Below, piece after piece: positions 31,898 through 41,440 of a stretch of 64,000 nucleotides of DNA. The stretch is from Prorocentrum cordatum (Eukaryota > Sar > Dinophyceae > Prorocentrales > Prorocentraceae): NCBI GenBank assembly GCA_963575745.1, contig CAUYUJ010009413.1:419501-483500 (forward strand), read 5' to 3'. A program made the translations under genes and the position numbers. Position 1 is the stretch's first letter. Each line of letters begins with the position of its first letter. The notes under the pieces are model-generated. The model was given only the letters and a program-made list of their open reading frames with translations. It had not been told where the DNA came from and made no database searches.

Positions 31898-32055
31898 TAT
31901 ACACACATGCAGACACACCATCACTTTCACTGTCTATGGATGGGTCACCCCCCGACCCGGGAGCGATGTGCACACCTTCCCGGCCTGGTCGAGGCAGGGG
32001 CGCACCCTCCGATCTCGGGGCCAGGCGGCGCCTGCCTGGGCCAGGAGCGCTGTTT

Positions 32056-32174
32056 CTTGGCATCGCTCGGACGTGGCGAGAACCATCGAGGATCATCCTG
32101 GACCATCGAGCAGCAACAACAACACGCACGACACCGAAAAATGCATGGGACATGGACGTCCGAGCGATGGCAAG
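32056..32174 (+). mobile_element. MITE-1 copy 5 (119 bp)
   Basis: Perfectly inverted 19-bp ends apart from one base; exact 4-bp direct repeat GTTT at 32052-32055 and 32175-32178. It lacks the TGTGCATTTTTCC segment near the left end. It lies 158 bp from copy 4 in the same orientation. Confidence 0.9.
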
Positions 32175-32710
32175 GTTTGACGCGGCGACGACACCAGCGC
32201 TGAGGCATTCAAGGCTGAGCGCTGCCAGTGGCCCAGAGTCGGCCTACATCGAGCGACTTCGACTCGGAGGAGATCTCAGCGCTGGGGCATTCGAGGTTGA
32301 GTGCTGCCGGCTGCCCAGAATCGGCCTACGTCGAGAGATTCTGCACGATCGGGAAGCCGCGATCTTTCAGGGCGGAAGGATCCACGCGGTGCCAGAAGCC
32401 GCGGCACAGGTCGCCACGACGCAAACACCCGCCGTATACTTGGCGTCATCCTGCCGCAGAGGTTTCGGGCACGCACACGCGCACAAGCACGCACGGCCAC
32501 GCACGAGATGGCCATCGGCCGCACGGGGCCCGCCTTTCCCAGATCTCCAGCGCCACGTTCTTTCGCAACGTGGGCCCCCAGGCGCCTCGACCCCTTCCCC
32601 TTGACGAGCTCGTCCTGGGTCGCTTTGTAGCCGGTCCCGGGGTCCGGCGAGGGCCCCGAGGGGCCGACCATCGCCCAAAACTTGCCGCCGTGCTTCTGCA
32701 CGAACGAAAT

Positions 32711-32891
32711 GGGTATGGAAAGGATGGGTACACTGCCCAGCAGCAGTTCCTGCTCATTTTGAATAGGACTCGCTGTCCGCGCCGCCGCGGCCTGTGTCCA
32801 TTTGAAACAGAAGGCCGCCTGCCCAACGGCGGCCGCTGTGGGTTTGGGACAACATTTGCTGTTGGGCATCGTACCCCTTCTTTCCGTACCC
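32711..32891 (+). mobile_element. Family I MITE, copy 2 (181 bp)
   Basis: About 31-bp terminal inverted repeats: GGGTATGGAAAGGATGGGTA continuing CACTGCCCAGCAG, against CTGTTGGGCATCGTACCCC and TTTCCGTACCC. The interior GGACTCGCTG and AGAAGGCCGCCTGCCCAACG is shared with 24069-24250. A fragment of the interior recurs at 39600-39690. Confidence 0.8.
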
Positions 32892-32931
32892 ACTCCGGGT
32901 GTCCCAAAAAATGTGCCGCCGTGTTTTTTTC

Positions 32932-33093
32932 GAAGCGCACCTTTCCGACCCGAGCCTGCCAGAGGACGCCGACGCGGGCGCCAGGTCGCTGCACAGGGCG
33001 CTCGCCACGGGCTCCGCCGTGGGCGAGCTGCCCTTCCTCGCGGCCCACGGCGCCCTGGCGCGCGTGAGCACCGTCCAGGAGGTCCCGCCGCCA
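32932..33093 (+). CDS. Exon-like reading frame, unknown protein
   Basis: EAHLSDPSLPEDADAGARSL, then HRALATGSAVGELPFLAAHG and ALARVSTVQEVPPP, with nearly every codon ending in G or C. The frame is flanked by family I on the left (ends 32891) and family B on the right (begins 33152). Composition is like a genuine helical protein segment. No family recognised; exon borders not determined. Confidence 0.4.
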
Positions 33094-33221
33094 GGGGGAG
33101 GGGGGCGCCGCAGGCCCCCGGGGGGGCGTCTCGACCGCCGTATCCCCAGACTGAAGTCGGGCGTGTCCCCCTCTACAGGGGGGAGCTTCGACGAGAAATA
33201 AAACATATTAGCAAAAATATC

Positions 33222-33315
33222 CGTAAGGGCTTCGCCCCCTGCCGCCGGCCCCCTCTCTCGGAGAATGGGCCATGGAAGAGCTAAGTCATGAGGCCTTGGC
33301 GCTGTTGTGAAGCAG
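33222..33315 (+). repeat. Family G repeat, copy 2
   Basis: CCCCTGCCGCCGGCCCCCTC, TCTCGGAGAATGG, GAGGCCTTGGCGC and GTGAAGCAG as at 18706; nested inside the family B element. Confidence 0.6.
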
Positions 33316-33372
33316 TATCGAAACTTCATGCGAAGCCGATTCGCAATCAGCAAAACCAACTGATCACAAGAG

Positions 33373-33490
33373 GGGTTACCACACCTGGCGATTGGTAAGA
33401 CGTGTATGGTTTACGGGCTTGGTTACCACACCTTGCGATTAAAGGGCCGAGGGAGTTCTCGCAGTTTGGGTTACCACGCCTTGCGATGGA
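33373..33490 (+). repeat. GGTTACCACACCTTGCGATT repeat, 3 copies
   Basis: Copies begin near 33374, 33421 and 33469, about 48 bp apart, immediately before the 73-bp array. Confidence 0.75.
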
Positions 33491-33502
33491 TGTGCGTGAA
33501 GG

Positions 33503-33870
33503 GTGGCACCGAATTTCAGAAATGTGCCAAATTCCTTGTGTTTTTGGACCCTGACCCCGCGGATCTGCGTAAGGGGTGGCGTCGAATGTCAGAAAGGTGG
33601 CAAATCCTTGTGTTTTTGGACCCTGACGCCGCGGATCTGCGTGAGGGGTGGCACCGAATTTCAGAAATGTGGCAAATCCCATATGTTTTTGGACCCTGAC
33701 CCCGCGGATGTGCGTGAGGGGTGGCACCGAATTTCAGAAATGTGGCAAATCCCCAGTGTTTTTGGACCCTGACCCCGCGGATCTGCGTGAGGGGTGGCAC
33801 CGAATTTCAGAAATGTGGCAAATCCCATATGTTTTTGGACCCTGACCCCGCGGATCTGCGTGAGGGGTGT
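33503..33870 (+). repeat. 73-bp tandem array, 5 copies
   Basis: Units start at 33503, 33576, 33648, 33721 and 33794. Each runs GTGGCACCGAATTTCAGAAA, GTTTTTGGACCCTGACCCC, GCGGATCTGCGTGAGGG. Adjacent copies are nearly identical. Open frames across it are repeat artefacts. Confidence 0.95.
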
Positions 33871-34208
33871 CGATTTCGAGCCCCCCCAGCAATTCAGACA
33901 ACGCGCCCAGGGGACGCTAAAACTCCCGTTTGGGCCTCCCCCCCTCGCGCGGTCAATCATTTAGTTACAGCAACCAGCAAGAAGTCAACTAGTTACAGTA
34001 ACCAGCAAGAGAACTGTAACACTGGAAACTACAAACTACAACTGGTACAGGAAACTGCGAATCACGCGCCTCGCAGCCTGGTGGCCCCACAAGGGGGCCG
34101 GCGGACTCCAAAACGGTAAACAGTACTCGAAAAATAGTCCCCTGACTATTTTTTGACTGTTTTTGAATATTCCCCCTGTAGAGGGACACGCCCGACTTAA
34201 CCCCAGAC

Positions 34209-34340
34209 CATGGCATCGCTCGGACGTGTGCACTTTTCCTTCGGCGAGGACCATCGAGGAGCATCCTTGATCATTTGGGGAAAAAGCCACGCATGAAACT
34301 AAGAAAAAAAACACAGGGAATGGACGTCCGAGCGAGCTCG
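34209..34340 (+). mobile_element. MITE-1 copy 6
   Basis: GGCATCGCTCGGACGTGTGC at the left, GGACGTCCGAGCGAG at the right; the last bases of the right end have diverged and no exact flanking duplication is seen. Confidence 0.8.
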
Positions 34341-34689
34341 CTTGACCGCGACGGCCGCAGCGAGACTGGCAAGAGGACTTACCCTTTGCTCTTACACTTG
34401 TGTCTCCCTCGTTTCTCCTGAAATATGCCCAGAGGAGGAAGAAGAGGACGTCACTGAACTCGTCTCTGTCGTCGTCTTTGTCGCGCCTGTCGTCAACGCG
34501 GGCTCGCCTTCACACCCATACACGCACAGACAGAGTTCTTCAGCGATACGTGACGGGAGCTATGATATGCACACATTGGGCTTCCCGCGTCGAGTAATTT
34601 CATGACGCGAGGGGTCAGGGTGTGTTCGTGTTGGTGTCCGGTTTCAGGTCTCCAGTGTTTGAGGCGAGCGAGGGTGGTACAATTGAAGA

Positions 34690-34815
34690 GGATAAGGCCT
34701 TTTCAGAAGGCGGCGGGACTTCTCAGACGCCCCCGCGCCTTCTGAGAGGTGCCCCGCGTCTGCGGGGGAGGCTCAGGAAACTGATCAGACGGCCGGGGGA
34801 CTTGCGAGTTTCCTG
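34690..34815. repeat. CTTCTGAGA-rich partial family D-like repeat
   Basis: TTTTCAGAAGGCGG, ACTTCTCAGACGC and GCCTTCTGAGAGG resemble family D arms but the centre is different. 34341-34690 shows nothing recognisable. Confidence 0.35.
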
Positions 34816-34844
34816 AGTCGGGAGCCTTGAGACGGGCGATGCAA

Positions 34845-35010
34845 ACGGGGGTCAGCCAGAGCGCCCGATCTTGCAGGATCCTGCAGGGCCAGGGTCGCAT
34901 TGACCAGGATTTGGGCGCAGGATCTTGCGGGATCTTGCAGGATCATTCGCACTGACCCGGGTTTGGGTGCAGGATCTTGCAGGATCTTGCAGGATTCTGC
35001 AGGGTTTGAC
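34845..35010 (+). repeat. Family E with GGATCTTGCA decamer repeats, copy 1
   Basis: GCAAACGGGGGTCAGCCAGA introduces several GATCTTGCAG or GATCCTGCAG decamers, some directly tandem near 34975. Related blocks lie at 46040-46260 and 63705-64000. Confidence 0.7.
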
Positions 35011-35103
35011 TGACCCGCGTCTGCATCGACCCGGGTCAGACGATCTCCGACTGAGAAGGCCCGCCCGTTCTCAGCTCCCCCTCTGGGGGCTCGCCGCCGG
35101 ACC

Positions 35104-35268
35104 ATTCGGGTAGGGGATCGACTACATAACCGATTTACCCCAGAATTGGTTTTCCCGCCCACGAGAACAGCGTTCGTGTAGTGCTCATAGAACGAAAACT
35201 CCCTTGGCTTCATCGAGATTCGCAATTCTGAGGTACTTCAACTCTGTAGTCGATCCCCTACTCGAACC
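35104..35268. mobile_element. 165-bp MITE with 22-bp TIRs
   Basis: TTCGGGTAGGGGATCGACTA at the left and TAGTCGATCCCCTACTCGAA at the right, with CA/TG continuing inward. Single copy in the window. Confidence 0.8.
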
Positions 35269-35446
35269 ATCTGCCCACGTCCGCGGGGAGGGGGGGGGAG
35301 GGGAGCACGCGAGGGCGTGTCGGCTCGTCCAGGCCAGGTCGTCCATCGCCGTCGCCGTGCCCGGGCGGTGGGCTCGGGCGGCGCCAGCCTCCGAGCCCAC
35401 CCCAGCGAGCCGACCATTCCTGACTCGCCCTCGAGGCTCCCTTGCT

Positions 35447-35576
35447 AGGGGGCCACGTGCGAACCCTACCCCCACCCCCCACGATGTCTGAGGGGGAGGG
35501 TGGGGTTCACTTCGCTCGAGCCTCCCCCCCAGAAATCGTGGGGGGTAGGGGTAGGGTTCGCACGTGGCCCCCTTAG
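35447..35576. mobile_element. 130-bp foldback with 40-bp TIRs, flanked by a 25-bp direct repeat
   Basis: GGGGGCCACGTGCGAACCCT and its complement begin arms of about 40 bp with a single mismatch. Exact direct repeats starting GACTCGCCCTCGAGGCTCCC lie at 35422-35446 and 35577-35601, far longer than ordinary target-site duplications. Confidence 0.85.
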
Positions 35577-35752
35577 GACTCGCCCTCGAGGCTCCCTTGC
35601 TCGCCTCCCCCCGTGGGGGCCCGCCGCCGTCCCGCGGCGCAGCTGGCGCCTGTCCTCGGGGCGGGTCTGGGCCGCCGCGGGGGCCTCGGGCCACCGCCCC
35701 GCCCCGCCGCGGCCCAGGCCCGCGCCCCACGCCTAGGCCAACGCCACGGGTG

Positions 35753-35946
35753 CGGGACGGGAAAATGACCACAGCCACAGCTTCTCGTTTGCGCCGCCTT
35801 CCAGCCGGCCGAAAAAGAAGCAGTGGTTGTGGTCATTTCCCTGGGGCCAAGCTTAACGAAAATGACCACAGCCACTGCTTTGCTTCTGCTGGCTGGAAGG
35901 CGGCAACAAAAGACAAGCAGTGGCTGTGGTCGTTTTCACGTCCCGT
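35753..35946. mobile_element. 194-bp doubly palindromic element
   Basis: The outer ends GGGACGGGAAAATGACCAC and GTGGTCGTTTTCACGTCCC are inverted. GACCACAGCCAC..GCTT occurs four times in alternating orientation (about 35767, 35818, 35863, 35916). The inner arms GCCGCCTTCCAGC and GCTGGAAGGCGGC also pair. Confidence 0.8.
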
Positions 35947-35967
35947 AACTGGTCGGGGTGCCCGCGG

Positions 35968-36153
35968 TACGGCGGGTTCGCGTGTCGTGTCGACCAGCGG
36001 CGACCCTGCCGCGGGCGTTCAAAGATGAACGCCGCCGGCTGCCCATAATTGGTCGAAGTTGACAGTGTCGGACACGGCTGACAGTTCAAGGTTGAACAAT
36101 CCCCGCGGTGTCAGAAACCAACTTTGGAGTCGACACGACACGAACCCGCCGTA
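35968..36153. mobile_element. 186-bp MITE with 25-bp TIRs
   Basis: TACGGCGGGTTCG..TGTCGTGTCGAC at the left (2 extra bases) and GTCGACACGACACGAACCCG plus CCGTA at the right. The interior contains a GACAGT/GCTGACAG block. No exact duplication seen. Confidence 0.8.
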
Positions 36154-36164
36154 GCTCCAGGCCT

Positions 36165-36380
36165 TCCAGATGGGGTCGGAGCATCGCGCCGCATTGCGAC
36201 CCTTTCTTCGTTTTCCGGTTTCTGTTCCTCCTGGGAGGCCCTCGTCGCTACTGTTGGTGGGTTTCCCAGAGGAGACGGGGTCGAAGGATTGCGCCGCATC
36301 GCGGATGCATCGGCGATGCGGCTCGATGCTGAGCCCGATGTTATCCACGTCGACGTCGCCGATGCATCGGCGATGCGGTG
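36165..36380 (+). repeat. Family Q with duplicated GATGCATCGGCGATGCGG
   Basis: ATCGCGCCGCATTGCGACCC, CTCCTGGGAGGCCCTCGTCG, then GGATTGCGCCGCATCGCGGA. The 18-mer GATGCATCGGCGATGCGG occurs at about 36303 and 36360. Confidence 0.55.
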
Positions 36381-36523
36381 GAATCCTACGACCCCATGTT
36401 TTCGGACCCATTTAGGCGGCCTCTAGTACTTTTTAGCGGTCGCGCCCTTCCAGTCAACAGCGCTGGGGGTGCGTTTTATTCCCCACCCTACAGGCTGGGG
36501 TTGTTAGATTTCCAGAACAGCCC

Positions 36524-36770
36524 CCCCGGCCAACCACACGCTGCATACCGCGTTGCCAGACCCCAAGGTGTCCCGATGATCCACGAGAATCCTGGGTGTC
36601 CCGCCTCGCGCCCGACCAACCCCACCCTGCATACCGCGGCCGCCAGATCCCAAGTTATCCCGAAGGTCCCCGAGAATCTCGTGTGTCCCGCCTTGCGCCC
36701 GACCAACCCCATCCTATACTGCGACCGCCAGACCCCAAGTTTTCCCGGGGTGTCCCGTCTCGCGCCCTCG
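36524..36770 (+). repeat. 86-bp tandem repeat, 2.8 copies
   Basis: GACCAACCCCACCCTGCATA, a CGCCAGA word, CCCAAGTTATCCCG and GTGTCCCGCCT recur at about 86-87 bp spacing (36530, 36617, 36703). Confidence 0.8.
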
Positions 36771-36779
36771 ACGAACACG

Positions 36780-37860
36780 ACACAGCACAACATGAAATAA
36801 CATAACATGACAGAACGGAACATAGCATGACAGAACATGACATAACATATCAAAATCATGACCACGTAGAGCACACCATGACATCACATAACATACCATA
36901 TCATACCATATCATGACATAACAGAAGACGAGATAGCACAGCATTACATAACATAACTGAGCCTAGCCTAACACACCTTGACATAACATATCGGATAATG
37001 GCACAGCAACGTAAAACATATGATAGCACGACAGCAGAGCATAGCGACGACAAACACGACAGAGCACACCATGGCACACCATAACACGAGATAACATAAC
37101 ACGAGCATGACAGACCATATCAGCACATAACATGACAATGGCATGACAACATTGATAATTCCATAACGTCACCATACAAGAGCAGAACATTGCATACCAG
37201 AACACATCATACACACAACATGGCATCACTGAGCCGAACATACTATGACACACCTTGACAATAGTTCACACCATGGCACAGCATAGCATAATATATCCGA
37301 ACACGACAGCAGAGCATAGCGACGACGAACACGACACGGGACATGACAGATGATAACACCTAGCATACCATAGCATGACATACTATAGCACAGCGCTATC
37401 ATGACACCGCACAACATACCATAACAACACAGGGCAAACCAGAGCAGAGCATGACATAACGCAAGACGATGTGCCACATCATAACATAACATAGCCGATC
37501 ATGCCACACCACACTTTACCATACCATCTCATGTCATGTCACATCATCAGAAACCATATCATAACACGACAGCAGGGCATAGCAACACATACTAGCATAG
37601 CATATCACAATACACTAAACAGAGCCTCGCCGTTAACAAACATAGCATTCCATAACACACATGAGCATAACATGACATGACATATGACGACCTATCACAA
37701 CATAGCACAACATAGCTGAACATTGCATGCCACACCTTGACATAACATATCACACCATGCTACAGCACCACATAACAGGTCACATCAGGCTAGCAGAATA
37801 TGGCGACGACGAACACGACAGAGCACCACATGACACAACATGACATGGCATGACACATCA
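36780..37860. repeat. Degenerate pentamer satellite (ACATA/ACATG)n with higher-order units
   Basis: About 1.08 kb of 5-bp words. Superimposed is a longer unit containing ACGACAGCAGAGCATAGCGA and CGAACACGAC, at about 37027, 37307, 37567 and 37800 (partial at 36770). This indicates higher-order amplification with a period of about 230-280 bp. Confidence 0.85.
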
Positions 37861-38133
37861 GGCTGCGGCTCTTTATCCTTTCGCACCGCACGTTTTCGAA
37901 GCTTGTTTTTTCGCCTCGGGGTTTCTTTCGATTTGCTTCGTCAGGTTGGATTTAGAAAACGGACTTCGCCACCCGGCCCGACCGCCGCATTGGCCGCATT
38001 GGCGATTCCCGCGCGCAGCGTTCCACCAATCAGGCGACCGCGCGCTGTCGGGAACACACGCTTAAGGTTTCGGTGGGGATCGCTCGAGGCAAAATAATTG
38101 TTGTGTTTTTTGCTGTTCCACTTTCGGGAGATT

Positions 38134-38300
38134 TGCAATGCCATGAGCATCAGGTGTCGGAGGTCCGCGCGGCTTTCTCGGATCGTGCCTGGATCCCCCC
38201 TGGGGGCGCCTTCGACGCCGCCCCTGGCGCCCTCGTGGTTCAGTGCCGACGCGAGAAATCCGCGCGTGCCTCCAAAAGTTTATGTTTATGTAATTGATTG
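38134..38300. mobile_element. Family A hairpin element, older copy
   Basis: GGAGGTCCGCGCGGCTTTCT, a GGCGCCTTCGACGCC core and GAGAAATCCGCGCG with TTTATGTTTATG at the right. 37861-38130 shows nothing recognisable. Confidence 0.7.
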
Positions 38301-38716
38301 TCTCCCTACGTGTTCAGGATAGACGTACTTGTCAGTTAGGGGAATGCTGCCTGTCCATATTGGGATTCTCGTTCGCGCCGTTTTCGATTTGGCTCCGTGT
38401 TGTATTGCCGATGTTCCATGTTTGGGGGTGAATGTTATGTTCCCCCGTTTCGGGCGGCCGAACATTCAAAAGCAGAACACGAACTCGAAAACGCCCCCAG
38501 CGTCGGGGAGGAACAAAAGCACGGCGGGAGCATGCCTTTTGCCATCTCCGGCCTTTCGGGGGCCTCGCTGGGCCACGCGGGGCCGTCACCAAAAAGTCAG
38601 TCCCCATTGGAAGGGGCCCGAGCCCTCGTGGGGAGAGAGCCCGCCGCCCCCGCGGGTGTACTCGACGGCAGCCATCACCGCCGCGCGGCTCAAACAGAAT
38701 TGTTTCCTTGCTACGG

Positions 38717-39462
38717 TTAAGTCGGGCACGCCCCTCTACAGGAGGAGTATTCAAAAATGGGGGACGATTGTTCGACTATTTCTGGCCTTCTTAAACCATA
38801 TGTTTCCCAACCATCCTGTGCTGGTGGGTCTACGTTTTGAAGAGACAGCGCCCCGCGTTCCTTCCTTCTGCTCCTCTCCCTCCTCCCTGCTCCCATCCCT
38901 GCATCGTCTCTGTTTCGGCACACTCACACGCTTCGTGGCCCTGGATAGAGCTCCAGGGTTTCAGTGGTGCAGTTCGCATGTGGGCGTCGCGCCCGTTTCG
39001 GCACACACACACACACCTCACACGTTTCGTGGCCTCGTAGGGAGCTCCACCGAAGGTCCCAGTGGTGCAGTTCTCATGTGGGCGTCGCGCCCGTTTCGGC
39101 ACACACCTCACACGTTTGGTGGCCCCATAGGGAGCTCCACCGAAGGTCCCAGTGGTGCAGTTCAGTTCTCATGTGGGCGTCGCGCCCGTTTCGGCACACA
39201 CCTCACACGTTTGGTGGCCCCATAGGGAGCTTCACCGAAGGTCCCAGGGGTGCAGTTCGCATGTTGGCGTCGCGCCCGTTTCGGCACACACACACACACA
39301 CCTTACACGTTTCGCGGCCGCATAGGCCAAAGGGAGTTCCGCCGACGGTCTCCGAGGTGCAGCTCGCATGTGGGCGTCGCGCCTGTTTCGGCACACCCGT
39401 CACACGTTGAACAACGAATTTCCGTTCAAAATCCGCCTGTATGGGGGGCACGCCCGACCTAA
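38717..39462. mobile_element. Family B TIR element carrying a 90-bp array, 746 bp
   Basis: TTAAGTCGGGCACGCCCC at the left, GGGGGCACGCCCGACCTAA at the right. The flanking 8-mers TGCTACGG and TGCTAAAG match at 6 of 8, an eroded target-site duplication. Internal order: a conserved block (TTTCCCAACCATCCTGTG, then CGTTTTGAAGAGACAG, 38802-38864), a pyrimidine tract, then about 5-6 units of a 90-bp repeat (38930-39410). The order is the same as in the 5.7 kb element at 47232. Confidence 0.85.
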
Positions 39463-39910
39463 TGCTAAAGACGCACAAGGCGAGTCGAAAGATGAACTCT
39501 CCCCTGTTGGCCGCGCCGCGAAACATCTAGACGCCGGATGTTTGGGTCCTCTCTCGGTGCGATCGAAATGCGTCCAGAGAAGATGGTCACGGAGACATTC
39601 CTGGTTCATTTTTGAACAGGACTCGCTGCCGGCCGCTGCAACAACATGTGTTTTGGGGCATCTTCGCAAATCTTCTCCGTATCCATGTCGTCCACAGTTT
39701 AAATGTGGCATACGCGAAATTAAGTTTAAGCATGAGTTGTTATCTGCCCCAGCTACCAACGCCGGTTTCTGCTTATCAGTGGTCGCCATTCGACGCGACT
39801 TGCCGCAAGCATGGGTCATATGCGCTCATGGGCGTGAGTTGGGGCACGGACGTGCACTAATAGGAGAGGCACTCAGAGGGAGGAGCCTGTTTCAAACTAT
39901 TCTCGCACGT
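39463..39910. other. Mostly unrecognised; family I fragment at 39600-39690
   Basis: ATTTTTGAACAGGACTCGCTG at 39605 matches the family I interior. A short AT-richer stretch to 39900 has a protein-like frame (GIREIKFKHELLSAPATN), too weak to call. Confidence 0.35.
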
Positions 39911-39914
39911 CCGC

Positions 39915-40115
39915 GCAGTTTCTCCTCCTCCTCCTCTTCCTCCTCCTCCTCCTCCTTCTCCTCCTCCTTCTCCTCCTCCTCCTCCTCCTCCTCCTCCTCC
40001 TCCTCCCCTCCCCTCCTCCTCCCCCTCCCCCTCTCCTCCCCCTCCTCCGCCTCCTCCTCCGCCTCCTCCGCCTCCTCCTCCGCCTCCTCCTCCTCCCCTC
40101 CCCTCCCCCTCCTCC
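39915..40115 (-). repeat. (CTC)n tract, 200 bp
   Basis: CTC repeats with CCG interruptions, the complement of GAG. Ser-, Pro- or Gly/Glu-rich frames here are artefacts. Confidence 0.9.
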
Positions 40116-40363
40116 CCTCGTCCGCGCGCATGCCTCTCAGGTGCTGCAGTTCCTCGACCTCCGCGCGGCGGCCGCCCACCCGCCTCCCGCCCAGCAGGCC
40201 GCCCCCGGGCGGCCTGCCCGCCTGCCCGCGGGCGCGGCGCCCGCGGGCGCCCGGCCCGACCCCGCTGGGCCGACCGCCCCGCAGGCCTCCGGGGCTCCCC
40301 AAATCGGGTCTCAGCAGATGAGGTCGGAGGATCGCTCAAGCAGTGGCGAAGCGTCCTGGCTCG

Positions 40364-40540
40364 CCCATAGCCCCACCAAACAATGTTCTAAGAAACTTTT
40401 GTGGTCTGCACGAACTGTTCTTAGAACATTTCTGGCCGGGACTGTCTTGGTTTAACAAATCGGGTTAATGTTCTAAGAACATTGTTTTTGTTCTTAGAAC
40501 ATCTTTGGGTTCTAAGAACATTTCGTGGTAGGACTATAGG
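40364..40540. mobile_element. 177-bp MITE with five alternating TGTTCTAAGAACA motifs
   Basis: The ends CCATAGCCCCACCAAACAAT and GTGGTAGGACTATAGG pair over about 30 bp with mismatches. GTTCTAAGAAC and its complement GTTCTTAGAAC alternate at 40384, 40417, 40469, 40489 and 40508. Confidence 0.7.
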
Positions 40541-40559
40541 AATGCCGGGACGGTCTGTC

Positions 40560-41090
40560 CCTGCTCAAATCGCGCCGCATCGCCAGGTGCCCTTCCCTCG
40601 TGTTCCCACCTCTGGGGCCTCCCGAGGGAGGCCCCCGTCGCCGCGGCCGGGCTCGCCTCGAAAATCCGGCCAGAGCGCACCCCAGGAGAGGTCCGGGGAG
40701 CAGCAAAAATCGGCACTTCCTGGACTTCCCCACGCTGGATGGCTTCGGAGGACCGCGCCGCACCGCAGATGCCTCTGTTCGGACCCCACTGGGGAGGACT
40801 GCGCGGCCGCTGCCGGGTGCGCGCCGTGCGCTGGGCCCGAGCAGCCCGGCGAGCCCGCCGGGGCGCAGGCCCCGGCGTGGCCCCGGCGCGAAGCACGGCC
40901 CAGGCGCGCGGGCGCCTTCGGCAGCTTCGCCGCGGGCGCGCTTTCGGCAGCGCTGCCCGCGGGCGCCGCGGGGGTGGGCGGCGGCGCCGAGGGCCCACCA
41001 GGCGCCCGCCGCAGTCGATCCCAGGGCTGCTCCTGCGAGGGCGGGCTCCCGGACACGATCGCGTGGAAAATCCGTCAGGGGCTGGCAACT
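40560..41090 (+). other. Family Q copy, then GC-rich possible coding stretch
   Basis: Family Q words (GAGGGAGGCCCCCGTCG, GGCTCGCCTCGAAAATCC, GAGAGGTCCGGGGAGC) at 40610-40705. From 40900 to 41070 a frame reads AGAFGSFAAGALSAALPAGA and then CSCEGGLPDTIAWKIRQGL. This may be an exon, but at this GC content chance open frames are common. Confidence 0.3.
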
Positions 41091-41154
41091 GCCCTTCCCC
41101 TGTGCGGCCCCCAGGCTTCCTGGGGCTGGAGTTCCGGTGGGGGGGCTTACGGGA

Positions 41155-41440
41155 GTGTGTGTGTGTGTGTGTGGATGTGTGTGTGTGTGTGTGTCTGTGA
41201 GGTGTGTGTGTGGGTGTGTTTGTGTGTGAGGTGTGTGTGTGTGTGTGTGCTTGTGTGTGAGGTGTGTGTGAGGTGTGCGTGTGTGTGTTTGTGTGTTTGT
41301 GTGTGTGAGGTGTGTGTGTGTGTGTGTGAGGTGTGTGAGGTGTGTGTGTGTGTGTGAGTGTGTGTGTGTGTGTGTGTGTGTTTGTGTGTTATGTGTGTGT
41401 GGTGTGTGTGTGTGTGAGTGTGAGTGTGGTGTCGGATAGG
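41155..41440 (+). repeat. (TG)n-rich microsatellite, about 285 bp
   Basis: TG dinucleotides with recurrent GTGTGTGAGG and GTTTGTGTG interruptions. Potential Z-DNA-forming tract. Confidence 0.95.

Larger units (their letters stand above)
33152..34200. mobile_element. Family B TIR element, 1,049 bp, exact 8-bp TSD
   Basis: Left end TGAAGTCGGGCGTGTCCCC and right end GGGACACGCCCGACTTAA are inverted repeats that continue inward (CTACAGGGGG against CCCCCTGTAG). CCCCAGAC flanks both ends exactly (33144-33151 and 34201-34208); 8-bp duplications are typical of hAT superfamily insertions. It encodes nothing recognisable. The interior contains a family G copy, a 48-bp repeat and a 73-bp tandem array. 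MITE-1 copy 6 starts just after the right duplication. Confidence 0.85.

Noticed and set aside
39857-40339. Gly- and Glu-rich minus-strand frames (also at 11677, 41850, 44214, 45152 and 58491)
   Set aside because: Translations of GAG/CTC or GAT microsatellites.
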